Made by a program: the position numbers and the translations under genes. The notes beneath the pieces were generated by a model that ran no database searches, was not told the DNA's origin, and worked only from the letters and a program-made list of their open reading frames with translations. Positions 17,365-26,082 of a DNA stretch of 64,000 nt are shown here, piece after piece. Where the stretch lies: contig JAJFHT010000285.1 in the NCBI GenBank assembly GCA_021775495.1, positions 36,027-100,026 of the forward strand. The letters run 5' to 3'. The stretch is from Hyphomicrobiales bacterium. GTDB taxonomy: Bacteria > Pseudomonadota > Alphaproteobacteria > Rhizobiales > Rhizobiaceae. Positions within the stretch are counted from its first letter, which is position 1, and each line of letters starts with the position of its first letter.

Positions 17365-18600
17365 ATGACCGTTACCTTGATCAGCAATGCCCGTCTGTTC
17401 GATGGTGTCTCCGACACCATATTCGAGCGCCGCGATATTCTGGTTGAAGACGGCGAAATCCGCGAGGTTGCCGAGGAAATCGATTTTCCCGCGGCAGATC
17501 GGATTGATGTTGAAGGCCGGTTTGTCATGCCCGGTTTGATCGATGCGCATTTTCACGCCAATACGCCCGGATATGATTTCTACGGCACCGACCGCATGCC
17601 GCCGGCCTTGTTGGCGGCGCATGCGGCCCGGCTGCTAACCGGTGCTCTGGATCGCGGCTATACGACCATTCGCGACGCGGGTGGCGGCGACATCGGATTG
17701 AAACTGGCGCTGGACGAGGGGTTGATCGACGGCCCGCGTTTTTTCTATCCCGGCAAAGGTCTCACCCAGACAGGCGGGCATGGCGACATGCGCCGCCGGA
17801 ACTATGTCGAGCCCTGCGGCTGTGCCTATTCCGGCATTGTCACCCAGGCGGTGGATGGCCCTGACGAAATCAGGAAAGCCGCGCGGGAGGAATTCCGCAA
17901 GGGCGCGACACATCTCAAACTGTTTCTGTCCGGAGGTGTTTCCACTGACCTGGCGCCACTTTCCATGCCGCATTTTTCCGATGTCGAGATTTCGGTTGCA
18001 GTTGAGGAAGCGGCCCGGCGCGGCGCCTATGTCATGGCCCATTGCCACACCGATGACGGAGCCCGCCGCTGTGCTGAACTGGGTGTCCGCACTGTCGAGC
18101 ATGGCAGCTTGATCACCCCGAAAACGGCGGCATTCCTTGCCGGCAAGGATGTTTTCGTCGTGCCCACCCTGTCAGCGGGGGAGTTGATCGCGGCCAACGC
18201 CAGGTCGCTGGGGCTTCCGGCTTCTGCGGAAGAGCGCATTCGCGATGTCAATGCGCGCACTCTGGAAGCCATCGATGCCTGCGTGTCCGCTGGAGTGAAG
18301 CTCGGGCTTGGCTGCGACCTGCACGGCCATGAGTTCCTGAGGACGCAGGGTCGCGAACTTGCCCTGCGGGGCCGGGTGCAGCCGGCCATCGACGTGCTGC
18401 GGTCGGCCACCTCAATCAATGCCGAAATCATCCAGTGTGCCGGCAAACTCGGCGTGATAACGCCGGGCGCCCATGCCGACATGATCGTCATTGACGGCGA
18501 CCCGGTCGAGGATCTCTCGATATTCACCAACTCGGCGGAAACCATCGCACTGGTCATGAAAGCCGGACGCGTTGTCCGAAGCCGGCTTCATTCATCATAG
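17365..18600 (+). CDS. Metal-dependent amidohydrolase (imidazolonepropionase/prolidase-like)
   Basis: A 411-residue amidohydrolase-superfamily enzyme of the COG1228 type. Metal-site motifs occur in order: DAHFHAN (HxH), the probable bridging Lys in ATHLKLFLSGG, AHCHTDDGARR, VEHGSLI and the Asp in LGCDLHGHE. The C-terminus has the usual GVITPGAHADMIVIDGDP. The start at ATG 17365 follows GAGGAA. Family members hydrolyse cyclic amides or aminoacyl amide bonds, including of dipeptides and N-acyl amino acids. The 3' end overlaps the convergent ABC gene by 13 bases. Its position beside a peptide transporter, racemase and peptidase suggests it acts on the imported compound; substrate is inferred only. 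Confidence 0.87.
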   Translation: MTVTLISNARLFDGVSDTIFERRDILVEDGEIREVAEEIDFPAADRIDVEGRFVMPGLIDAHFHANTPGYDFYGTDRMPPALLAAHAARLLTGALDRGYTTIRDAGGGDIGLKLALDEGLIDGPRFFYPGKGLTQTGGHGDMRRRNYVEPCGCAYSGIVTQAVDGPDEIRKAAREEFRKGATHLKLFLSGGVSTDLAPLSMPHFSDVEISVAVEEAARRGAYVMAHCHTDDGARRCAELGVRTVEHGSLITPKTAAFLAGKDVFVVPTLSAGELIAANARSLGLPASAEERIRDVNARTLEAIDACVSAGVKLGLGCDLHGHEFLRTQGRELALRGRVQPAIDVLRSATSINAEIIQCAGKLGVITPGAHADMIVIDGDPVEDLSIFTNSAETIALVMKAGRVVRSRLHSS

Positions 18601-19613
18601 ATATGACAATGAACCAGGCGTTCGCCGACACGGGTAGGCGCCGGCATCTCGATGGCGCAGCGCTCATGCGCCAGCGGGCATCGATCGCGGAAGCTGCAGC
18701 CAGATGGTGGATTGCGCGCGTCGGGGGCGCCCCGTCCGATCGGCAAGGGCTCATGCGACTGGTCCGGCCGCGGAATCGGAACGGCAGCAACAAGCGCCTT
18801 TGTATAGGGGTGCAGCGGCTCCCGTACGATCTCCTCGGTTGGCCCGTCCTCGACGATGCGCCCGAGATACATGACGATCGTGCGCTGGCAGACATATCGC
18901 ACCAGCGCAAGGTCGTGGCTGATATAGATTGCCGTCAGGCCCAGTTTCTCGCGTACATCGCGAAACACATTCAGCACCCCGGCCCGAACGGAAACGTCGA
19001 GCATCGAAACCGGTTCATCGGCAACGATGAAACTCGGTTCAAGAATGAGCGCCCGGGCCATGACGATACGCTGTAGCTGACCGCCGGACAGCTGGTGCGG
19101 GTAGCGGTCGAGATATTGTTCCGGATCAGACAGGCGCACCAGTTCCATCGCCCGGATAATCAACTCTTTTCGTTCGCCGATCGGTACCTTCGCATTGGCG
19201 ATTGGTTCGTTCAGCGCCCTGGCAATGGTGAAGCGCGGATTGAGCGCCTCGAACGGGTTTTGAAAGATGAGTTGCGCTTTTCGCCGGAATGCCGATAACG
19301 CGGCGCCGCTGAGGTCAGCAAGGTTCTGGTTGTCAAATCCGATGCGTCCCGCCGTTGGCTCCATCAGTTTCAGCAGCAGCCGGCCGGTCGTGGTTTTTCC
19401 GCAGCCCGATTCTCCCAGCAGGCCGACACTTTCTCCCTGGCGCAGCTGGAAATCGATGCCGTCGACGGCCTTCACCACGCTTGCTCCGCCGCCAACCAGT
19501 GCCGCCAGCGGGCTGCCGACGCGAAAATGCATCCGCACATTCTCGACGGTCACCAGCGCCTTTTCGGCGGAGGCGTCCGACGCGGTAACGTCTGTGGGAA
19601 CGGTGTCGTTCAC
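18588..19613 (-). CDS. Dipeptide/oligopeptide ABC transporter ATP-binding protein (DppF-like)
   Basis: A 341-residue ATPase of the peptide/nickel transporter family. Walker A GLLGESGCGKTTTGR near residue 67, signature LSGGQLQRIVMARAL, Walker B SFIVADEPVSMLDVS and the switch His (IYISHDLALV) are all visible. The C-terminal CSFRDRCPLAHERC matches the oligopeptide-transporter C-terminal domain with its Cys cluster. It is the last gene of the leftward unit and overlaps the preceding ATPase start/stop by four bases. Together the two ATPases energise the permease pair. Confidence 0.93.
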   Translation of the reverse strand: MNDTVPTDVTASDASAEKALVTVENVRMHFRVGSPLAALVGGGASVVKAVDGIDFQLRQGESVGLLGESGCGKTTTGRLLLKLMEPTAGRIGFDNQNLADLSGAALSAFRRKAQLIFQNPFEALNPRFTIARALNEPIANAKVPIGERKELIIRAMELVRLSDPEQYLDRYPHQLSGGQLQRIVMARALILEPSFIVADEPVSMLDVSVRAGVLNVFRDVREKLGLTAIYISHDLALVRYVCQRTIVMYLGRIVEDGPTEEIVREPLHPYTKALVAAVPIPRPDQSHEPLPIGRGAPDARNPPSGCSFRDRCPLAHERCAIEMPAPTRVGERLVHCHIYDE

Positions 19614-20641
19614 GCGTTGGCCTCCCAGGTTTCGGTCGCGGCGGCTTTGACACGCAAATCAGCGGCCTCGGCGACGCGGTGGCAGGCGGTGTTGTGGCCT
19701 TCAGAAACCTCGATGAGTGCCGGCACTACGGTACGGCAGGCCGCTTGGCAGAATGGACAACGCTCGGCGAATCGGCATCCCGGCGGCGGCGAGATCAGGC
19801 TTGGTGGCGCACCCTGGATCGGAGTCAGCACACCGCCCGCGGCGGCGAGATCCGGAAAAGCGTTGTAGAGCCCCATCGTATAGGGATGGAAAGGCGCCGT
19901 CAGTACGGTTGCCGTGTCCCCGGATTCGGTTACCCGGCCGGCATACATCACCACCATCTTGTCGCATGTATAGGCAACGACGGAGATGTCGTGTGTCACC
20001 AGGATGACCGATATGCCAAGCCGTTGCTGCAACTCCTTCAATTGATCGAGAATCTGTCTCTGCACGATGACGTCGAGCGCGGTCACCGGCTCGTCGGCGA
20101 TGATCAGTTTCGGCTCCAGCGTCAGGGCGAGGGCAATGGCCACGCGTTGGCGCATTCCGCCGGAAAACTGATGCGGATAATCGCGCAGACGCTGGGGTTC
20201 GATTCCGACCATTTCGAATAGTTCGGCCGATCGCTGCCGAGCTTCTTTCCGGTTCATGCCACCGCGCTGCATCAGCACTTCGTGCAGTTGCGCCTCGACG
20301 GTGTAGACCGGGTCAAGCGAGTTCATCGCGCTCTGCGGAATGAACGCGATATCGCGCCAGCGCAGCTTGTTCATATCCGGTTCAGAAAGGCCGAAAAGCT
20401 CAGTCCCCTCAAAGAACGCCTCGCCTCCGGCGATCCGGGCGCTGCGGGCCAGAACCCGGGTCAAAGCACGGACCAATGTGCTCTTGCCGCAACCAGATTC
20501 ACCGACGACACCGACGATTGCTCCAGCTGGCACGTCAAAGCTGGCGCCATCGACTGCCATGACGTCTTTCGAACCGACCCGATAGGCAACTTTCAGGTCG
20601 CGGACAGACAGCAGGATATTGTTGTCTTGAAGCTCGGACAT
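19610..20641 (-). CDS. Dipeptide/oligopeptide ABC transporter ATP-binding protein (DppD-like)
   Basis: A 343-residue ATPase. Walker A GVVGESGCGKSTLVR, signature FSGGMRQRVAIALAL, Walker B KLIIADEPVTALDV and ILVTHDISVV are present, and the C-terminal CRFAERCPFCQAAC carries the family's Cys cluster, which in DppD homologues can hold an iron-sulfur cluster. It is seven bases downstream of the DppC-like permease and overlaps the DppF-like gene by ATGA. A heterodimer with the latter is the family norm. Confidence 0.93.
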   Translation of the reverse strand: MSELQDNNILLSVRDLKVAYRVGSKDVMAVDGASFDVPAGAIVGVVGESGCGKSTLVRALTRVLARSARIAGGEAFFEGTELFGLSEPDMNKLRWRDIAFIPQSAMNSLDPVYTVEAQLHEVLMQRGGMNRKEARQRSAELFEMVGIEPQRLRDYPHQFSGGMRQRVAIALALTLEPKLIIADEPVTALDVIVQRQILDQLKELQQRLGISVILVTHDISVVAYTCDKMVVMYAGRVTESGDTATVLTAPFHPYTMGLYNAFPDLAAAGGVLTPIQGAPPSLISPPPGCRFAERCPFCQAACRTVVPALIEVSEGHNTACHRVAEAADLRVKAAATETWEANA

Positions 20642-20648
20642 CGTCTCC

Positions 20649-21554
20649 TCAATCCTTCAGCTTCGGGAACAGGATTTCCTCATATCCGCGCGAGATGAAG
20701 AAGCCCGCCACGACGACGAGAATGATGCACAGCCCCGGCGGCACGAACCAGTAATAGGCCCGTTGCGACAGCGCCTGGCTCGCATAAGCGTCCTGAAGCA
20801 TGTAGCCCCATGAGATGGTCTCGGGGTCGCCGAAGCCGAGGAAACTGATTGAGGCTTCGGTCAGGATGGCCCAGCCGATTGCAATCGTTCCGTACAGGAA
20901 ACTCAGCGGCAACACGTTCGGCGCGATGTGGGTGAAGACGATTTTCAGATCGGAGGATCCCGATACCCGCGCTGCCTCGACATAGGCGCGGGTGCGCAAT
21001 GTCAGCACCTGCGCCCGGATGACCCGCCCGGTGTCGCGCCAAAGCACCAGCGCCATGGCCAGCACGACGTTCCAGATTGAGGGTTCGAGAAAGGCCGCCA
21101 GTACGATGACGAACGGCAGGAACGGAATGCCGAAGGCAACATCGGCAAGGCGCATCAGGATCGTATCGATCAAACCACCAAAATATCCAGCCAGAAGCCC
21201 GACCAGCGTACCGATGAGTGCGACCATGACCGCCGCGGTCAAACCGATCAGAAGCGCGGAGCGGGAGCCATAAACCAGCTGGCTGAAAATATCGCGGCCA
21301 AGACTGGTGGTGCCGAGAATATAACCCTCCTGTCCCGGACTGCGGTCAGCGGCAAGCTCGTAGGCGGGCGTGTAGAGGATTTCCGTAGGATCATGGGTTG
21401 CGATGACATCGGCGGACAGCGCGACGGCAACAAAGGCTGCGTAGATGATCAGTCCCGCAACGGCGAAAGGGTCGCCGGTCGGCAGATGCAGACTGTCGAA
21501 GAACTGTTTGATGAGAGATCGGCTCTCAATTTGTGTATCCAGGGATTCATGCAT
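20649..21554 (-). CDS. Dipeptide/oligopeptide ABC transporter permease (DppC-like)
   Basis: A 301-residue inner-membrane permease with about six membrane helices and a cytoplasmic N-terminus. The EAA loop reads AYVEAARVSGSSDLKIVFTHIAPNVL. The periplasmic insert AYELAADRSPGQEGYILGTTSLGRDIFSQLVYGSR is typical of DppC/OppC. Its start overlaps the stop of the DppB-like permease by eight bases. It forms the channel with that protein. Confidence 0.92.
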   Translation of the reverse strand: MHESLDTQIESRSLIKQFFDSLHLPTGDPFAVAGLIIYAAFVAVALSADVIATHDPTEILYTPAYELAADRSPGQEGYILGTTSLGRDIFSQLVYGSRSALLIGLTAAVMVALIGTLVGLLAGYFGGLIDTILMRLADVAFGIPFLPFVIVLAAFLEPSIWNVVLAMALVLWRDTGRVIRAQVLTLRTRAYVEAARVSGSSDLKIVFTHIAPNVLPLSFLYGTIAIGWAILTEASISFLGFGDPETISWGYMLQDAYASQALSQRAYYWFVPPGLCIILVVVAGFFISRGYEEILFPKLKD

Positions 21555-22524
21555 GGGAAATCCTCGGATCGAGCAGGCTGTAGAGCAGATCGGCCAGCAG
21601 ATTCATCAAAACCACCACAATGGCGATCATCAAAAAGGCGCCTTGTGCGAGCGGGTAGTCGGATGCCGATACGGCGTTGACCAGTTCACGGCCAAGACCG
21701 GGCCATGAAAACACGGTTTCGACTACGACGTTCCCCTGTATCTGGTAGCCCACGGCAATTGCGAAGGACGTCACCACTGGAAGCAAGGCATTGCGCGCGG
21801 CATGCCGGACCACGACCGTCCATGATGACAGGCCCTTGATACGGGCCATCGTGACAAAGTCCTCGCCCATGACGTCCAGCATGTTCGATCGCATCAGCAG
21901 CAATGGCAGGCCCTGACTGTAAATGGCCAGTGTCGCGGCCGGCAGAACCAGATGGGCTAGAAAGTCAGTTGAACTGTAGAGCGCGAACAGGCTGGAATAC
22001 TCTTCGCCGGGGCTGCGCGTTCCACCGGCCGGAAACCACCCCAGCGAAAAACTGAATATCGCAAGCAGGAGCATTCCCAGCCAGAATTCGGGCAGCGCCC
22101 GCGTTGTCAGCACGATCGGAATGGCAACCCGTTCAGCCAGACCTCCGCGCCGCCATGCCAACCAGGCACCGGCGATGATGCCGAAAGCATACGCGACAAT
22201 CAAAGATGAGAACGTCAGGATCAGCGTATTGGGTAGTAGCTCGAGCACCCGGTCGAAAACCGGTTGCCGGTAGAAGAAACTGTCTCCCAGTTCCCCCTGC
22301 AGCAGGTTCCAAAGATAGATGAAATACTGTTCCCAAAGCGGCCGGTCGAGACCAAACTTCGCCATCAGGATGAGTTGCTGTTCCTCGGTGAAGGTCGGGT
22401 CGATATAGGCCGCCAGTGGATTGCCTGGCATCAACCGGAAAATCAGGAACAAAATGGTGGCGACCGCCCACAGCACGAATATGAGTTGTGCGAGGCGGCC
22501 GCCAATCTGTTTCAGACCGAGCAC
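21547..22524 (-). CDS. Dipeptide/oligopeptide ABC transporter permease (DppB-like)
   Basis: A 325-residue permease. The N-terminus LAQLIFVLWAVATILFLIFRLMPG is the standard first helix of DppB/OppB, and the EAA loop is DFVTMARIKGLSSWTVVVRHAARNALLPV. About six membrane segments are visible. It follows the substrate-binding protein gene by 21 bases on the same strand and overlaps the DppC-like gene, so all five transport genes form one unit. Confidence 0.92.
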   Translation of the reverse strand: MLGLKQIGGRLAQLIFVLWAVATILFLIFRLMPGNPLAAYIDPTFTEEQQLILMAKFGLDRPLWEQYFIYLWNLLQGELGDSFFYRQPVFDRVLELLPNTLILTFSSLIVAYAFGIIAGAWLAWRRGGLAERVAIPIVLTTRALPEFWLGMLLLAIFSFSLGWFPAGGTRSPGEEYSSLFALYSSTDFLAHLVLPAATLAIYSQGLPLLLMRSNMLDVMGEDFVTMARIKGLSSWTVVVRHAARNALLPVVTSFAIAVGYQIQGNVVVETVFSWPGLGRELVNAVSASDYPLAQGAFLMIAIVVVLMNLLADLLYSLLDPRISHA

Positions 22525-22545
22525 GGTCTTGTCCCGGGACTCTGA

Positions 22546-24195
22546 TTATTCGGCGAGGGACTCCTTGACGCCGTCGGGATAATGCAGCTTGCCGCCAACC
22601 AGTTCAAATCCGGACTCCTTCAGGATCGACTTGGCCAGATCGGCGCCGGTTTTCATATCGACCACCTCGGCATTGTGCCAGAAGGGCAGGGCCGGCGAAA
22701 TCACCGAGTTCGATTTGACCGCAAATCCCTTGAACGCGGCTCCGACGATCAGGTCTCGGTTGATCGCCGCGCTGAGTGCCCGGCGGAATCCGGCGCTGTC
22801 GAAAGGCGGGCGGCGATTGTTGAAGGCAACATAGCGAAAGCCCATGTCGATGGTCGACACGACTTCAAGGTCGCCATCTTCCTTCGCGGCGTTCAACAGG
22901 ATTTTCGGGTCACCGCTGAAGTCAGACAGGAAATTGACCTCGCCTGAGCGCAGCATGCCGAGCGCGGCTTCCGTATTGGAAACGATGCGCAGGATCCAGC
23001 GGTCCGCCTTGGGCCGTGCCCAATGCCCGTCATTGGCCGCAAGAACGACTTCCTCATTTGTCGTCCAGCTGGTGAATTTGTAGGGGCCGGATCCGATCGG
23101 CATTTTTTCCTGGTGGCTCTCTGCATTGTCGTCCTTGACGCCAAGGTCAGTCAGGATCGGTTCCCAGATATGTTTGGGAATGATGTTGATCTTCGACAGG
23201 CTTCCGGTGGTGAAGGCGGCAGCCGGTTTTTTCAGTTTGAAAGTGACGGAATTGCCATCCGCCTCGATGCTGGCAATGTTGCCGACAAACGGCTTGTACA
23301 TCGGCGCTTCTTCGCCGGCCGGCGCTTCGAAGGAGAATTTGACATCTTCCGCGGTAACCGGCTTGCCATCGTGCCATTTCATGCCGTCACGCAGTTTCAG
23401 CTTGATGGTGGTGGCATCGACCCATTCGAAACTTTCCGCGGCCCAGGGTTTCGGCAATCCGTCCGGGCCGATGCGCAGCAGCCGGTCCCAGATCAGTTCG
23501 GTGATCCAGCTGTCTGTGCCTCCGGAAATCCACAAGGGGTTGATGCCCTGGATGTTGTCGGCGGAATTCAGCACGATGTCCTTCTTGTCGCCGAGCGGTT
23601 CCATTTCGATGAACGTCCAGGTGTTCTTGATGCCGATGCCGCCCTGATCGACAACCGTGCTTGCGTTCCAGACCGTCTTGTCGAATGCGAAGGTTGATTT
23701 CGGATGCACCAGCATCAGCGCCGGCTGATCTTCCGCTAGCATCGCCTGCGCCTGTTTCAGCAGCGTTTGCCGCTTGTTCGCGTCAGTTTCAACTCGCTGC
23801 GCTTCAACCACCTTGTCATAATCGGGATTGTTGTAACCGAGGAAATTGTATCCTTTGGGCGCTGTTGACGAATGGTAGAGATTATAGATCAGTTCATCGG
23901 GATCGGATCGCTCGGGCCGGCCGACCATCTGCCAGCCGGTGACATCCCATTTGTCGCGATTATACCAGACAAGATCGGCCATCTGCTCCCACGGCATGAC
24001 CTGAATTTTGACGTCGAGTCCCAGTTTGCGCCATTCCTGAGCTATGATGTTGACGAACTGGAATTCCGACGGTTGCGCCGCCTGAGGACGGGTCAGAATC
24101 GATATCTCCCGGATCTTGTCGCCTTCCGCGAGCGCGGGCGCGGCCACCAGGGTGGCAAGCGCCGCCGCAGCGATGGTCTTTAAGATACGTGTCAT
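22546..24195 (-). CDS. Periplasmic substrate-binding protein, family 5 (DppA/OppA type)
   Basis: A 549-residue extracytoplasmic solute receptor with a Sec signal peptide (ILKTIAAAALATLVAAPALAEGD, cleavage near residue 23). Family-5 features include KLRDGMKWHDGKPVTAEDVKFSFE in the middle of the protein. The order of blocks is unusual: a stretch resembling the C-terminal part of the fold (SEFQFVNIIAQEWRKLGLDV, then LLKQAQAMLAEDQPALMLVH) precedes the canonical N-terminal block, so the sequence looks circularly rearranged. The ATG at 24195 has GGAGAG upstream. It is 61 bases downstream of the racemase gene, and delivers the ligand to the DppBCDF-like complex. Ligand is unknown. Confidence 0.9.
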   Translation of the reverse strand: MTRILKTIAAAALATLVAAPALAEGDKIREISILTRPQAAQPSEFQFVNIIAQEWRKLGLDVKIQVMPWEQMADLVWYNRDKWDVTGWQMVGRPERSDPDELIYNLYHSSTAPKGYNFLGYNNPDYDKVVEAQRVETDANKRQTLLKQAQAMLAEDQPALMLVHPKSTFAFDKTVWNASTVVDQGGIGIKNTWTFIEMEPLGDKKDIVLNSADNIQGINPLWISGGTDSWITELIWDRLLRIGPDGLPKPWAAESFEWVDATTIKLKLRDGMKWHDGKPVTAEDVKFSFEAPAGEEAPMYKPFVGNIASIEADGNSVTFKLKKPAAAFTTGSLSKINIIPKHIWEPILTDLGVKDDNAESHQEKMPIGSGPYKFTSWTTNEEVVLAANDGHWARPKADRWILRIVSNTEAALGMLRSGEVNFLSDFSGDPKILLNAAKEDGDLEVVSTIDMGFRYVAFNNRRPPFDSAGFRRALSAAINRDLIVGAAFKGFAVKSNSVISPALPFWHNAEVVDMKTGADLAKSILKESGFELVGGKLHYPDGVKESLAE

Positions 24196-24256
24196 GTGCG
24201 TCTCTCCTGTCGGTACTATTGATTTTTGCTGGTTCCGGCGCGCTGCCAAGGCATTG

Positions 24257-25012
24257 TCATGCCACGCGCATGTCTTTCACATCTGTTCCGGACGCCATCT
24301 TGGCTGGCAGTGGCCAAGCTGTCTTCGAATGCGCAAGGCCCATCGAAACAAGGCTTTCCGCATGTTTGAGTGCTGCCTTGGCGGCATTGACCGCAGGGGC
24401 TCCGACGGCCGCTGAAACGGCATCACCCATGTCGAGAAAGGACATGGTCATACAGCCAAACAGGAAAGCGTCGGCGCGGTCCTGCTCGACGCAGGCACGT
24501 GCGACCTCTGTCAGCCGTTTGAGTGTGGCGGGAGGGTCGTTCATCAACTCAAGTACCGGAATTCCGGTGGCCCGAACCGAGGCGAGTTTGTCACGCACTC
24601 CGACACGGGAAGCCAAGTGCTCCTGGCCGGCAATCAGACTGTCGAAAATAGTCAGGACGGAAAACTTGTGCCCCAATGAAGCGGCCACAAGCATTGAACT
24701 TTCGCACGGACCCAACACCGGAATGGAGACGAGTTCACGCGCCGCCTCGAGCCCAGGATCGCCGAAACAGCCGATGATGACGGCATCGAAACCGTCCTTT
24801 TCGCAGGCCATGATCAAGTCGAGCGTCGCCGGGATGGCCAGCATTTCCTCATAGGCACTCTCAATCGAGGCCGGCCCGGTGGGAACGTCAAGAACCCGGA
24901 CTTCTGTGCCCGGAAATCCCCAAGAATTGAGCAGTCCCTCCCGGCGCTTGACTTCCGCTGATCCCATCGGCCCCTTCGACATCGGGCCAGGCACAACATA
25001 GGCTATGCGCAT
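24257..25012 (-). CDS. Asp/Glu/hydantoin racemase family protein
   Basis: A 251-residue cofactor-independent racemase-type protein. The two Cys that define the superfamily are seen in VIIGCFGDPGLEA (about residue 98) and DAFLFGCMTMSFL (about 186). GIPVLELMNDP lies between them. Hydantoin and allantoin racemases have this spacing and length. The ATG at 25012 (MRIAYVVPGPMS) is used; an extension to 25057 would run toward the operator. First gene of the leftward transport unit and divergent from the IclR regulator, so it probably interconverts stereoisomers of the imported compound. Confidence 0.85.
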   Translation of the reverse strand: MRIAYVVPGPMSKGPMGSAEVKRREGLLNSWGFPGTEVRVLDVPTGPASIESAYEEMLAIPATLDLIMACEKDGFDAVIIGCFGDPGLEAARELVSIPVLGPCESSMLVAASLGHKFSVLTIFDSLIAGQEHLASRVGVRDKLASVRATGIPVLELMNDPPATLKRLTEVARACVEQDRADAFLFGCMTMSFLDMGDAVSAAVGAPAVNAAKAALKHAESLVSMGLAHSKTAWPLPAKMASGTDVKDMRVA

Positions 25013-25059
25013 TTTCTTCTCCCTGTAGCGTCTCGCTTTTGATCTTCTTGACGCCACGC

Positions 25060-25078
25060 TGTTTCATACAGTAAAACA
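25060..25078. promoter_or_regulatory. Candidate IclR operator in the racemase/IclR divergent region
   Basis: TGTTTCATACAGTAAAACA matches the perfect palindrome at 26021-26039 in 15 of 19 positions and keeps both outer half-sites (TGTTTCAT and AAAACA). It lies 47 bases before the racemase start and 75 before the IclR start, where it could control both. Binding by the adjacent IclR protein is inferred from the shared sequence and position. Confidence 0.6.
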
Positions 25079-25153
25079 GTGTTCCAGAAAATTTGACCGA
25101 TGCTAGATCAGAACAACCTGCCTTGGCAAGGCCCATGAGGATTTGAAAGCTGA

Positions 25154-25954
25154 ATGCCCATGACCGCTCAACCTGATTATCGCATCGCGGCCGTTGATCG
25201 CACACTCGTTGTCATGGAGTCGCTCGCAGAGCACCCTGATCAGGGTGTAACGGAGATTTCCGAGCGGTTGGGCATGACCAAAAGCCTGGTTTTTCGCATT
25301 CTCCAGACATTGGAAGGTCGGGGGTTTGCCGCTCGTGAGGCCAGCCGGAGCACATGGTCGCTTGGCTATCGACTGACGGTGCTCGGCGAACGGGCCGGCC
25401 ATAGCGCCGGCTTGTCCCAGGCAGCCCGTCCGATCATGGATGTGCTGCGTGACGCCACCAGTGAGAGCGTCAACCTCATCGTGCGCGACGGCAAGAAATC
25501 GCTGGCGGTGGCAACCAGGGACGGGCGGCATTCCATGCGATTGTTCGCCGTAGCCGGCCGTTACGGGCCTTTGCACGCCGGCGGAGGCTCTGTTTTGCTG
25601 CTGGCCTATGCCCCAAGGGACATGCAGGAAAAGATCCTCGGCGGGACTTTGCGTGTCTATACCGATCGCACCATGACCGATCCGGATCAATTGCGCGAGC
25701 GGCTCGAGCGGATCAGGCAGCGGGGCTGGCACATTGCACAGAGTGATCTCGACGAGGGTGCATTTTCAGTCGCCGCGCCGATCCGCGATGCCAGCGGCGA
25801 GGTTGTCGCGGCGATCTCTGTGGCAGGCGCCGTGGCGCGTTTTGACGAGGAGCGCCGCGACCTGCATCTGACGGCTGTTCTCAAGGCTGCCGAGCAGATT
25901 TCAAACCGGCTTGGGCTCGGTCCCTCGGCAGCGTCCGAGTATGACCAAGCCTGA
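25154..25954 (+). CDS. IclR-family transcriptional regulator
   Basis: A 266-residue regulator. The N-terminal winged helix (residues 9-70) contains the turn GVTEISERLGMTKSLVFRILQTLEGRGF. The C-terminal effector domain (about 85-255) has GGGSVLLLAYAP and the end motif GEVVAAISVAGAVARF typical of IclR ligand-binding domains. It diverges from the racemase-transporter unit and precedes the peptidase gene on the same strand. Two similar palindromes flank it, so it most likely controls both arms in response to a metabolite of the pathway. Confidence 0.93.
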   Translation: MPMTAQPDYRIAAVDRTLVVMESLAEHPDQGVTEISERLGMTKSLVFRILQTLEGRGFAAREASRSTWSLGYRLTVLGERAGHSAGLSQAARPIMDVLRDATSESVNLIVRDGKKSLAVATRDGRHSMRLFAVAGRYGPLHAGGGSVLLLAYAPRDMQEKILGGTLRVYTDRTMTDPDQLRERLERIRQRGWHIAQSDLDEGAFSVAAPIRDASGEVVAAISVAGAVARFDEERRDLHLTAVLKAAEQISNRLGLGPSAASEYDQA

Positions 25955-26020
25955 AAAATCGTCAGCATGACTTGAGGCTCTTTGAAAGGACTGCTATCCA
26001 TAATTCGGTAAACAAAACCC

Positions 26021-26039
26021 TGTTTCATTGAATGAAACA
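26021..26039. promoter_or_regulatory. Perfect 19-bp palindrome upstream of the M28 peptidase gene
   Basis: TGTTTCATTGAATGAAACA is a perfect inverted repeat of nine bases around a central G. It lies 43 bases before the peptidase ATG. A closely related site stands before the racemase gene. Size and symmetry suit a dimeric IclR-family regulator. An ATG inside the palindrome (26032) should not be taken as the gene start. Confidence 0.7.
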
Positions 26040-26082
26040 AGAATTGTTTTGTTGTTTTGGTCGTCCGACAAGGAGAGTCCCC

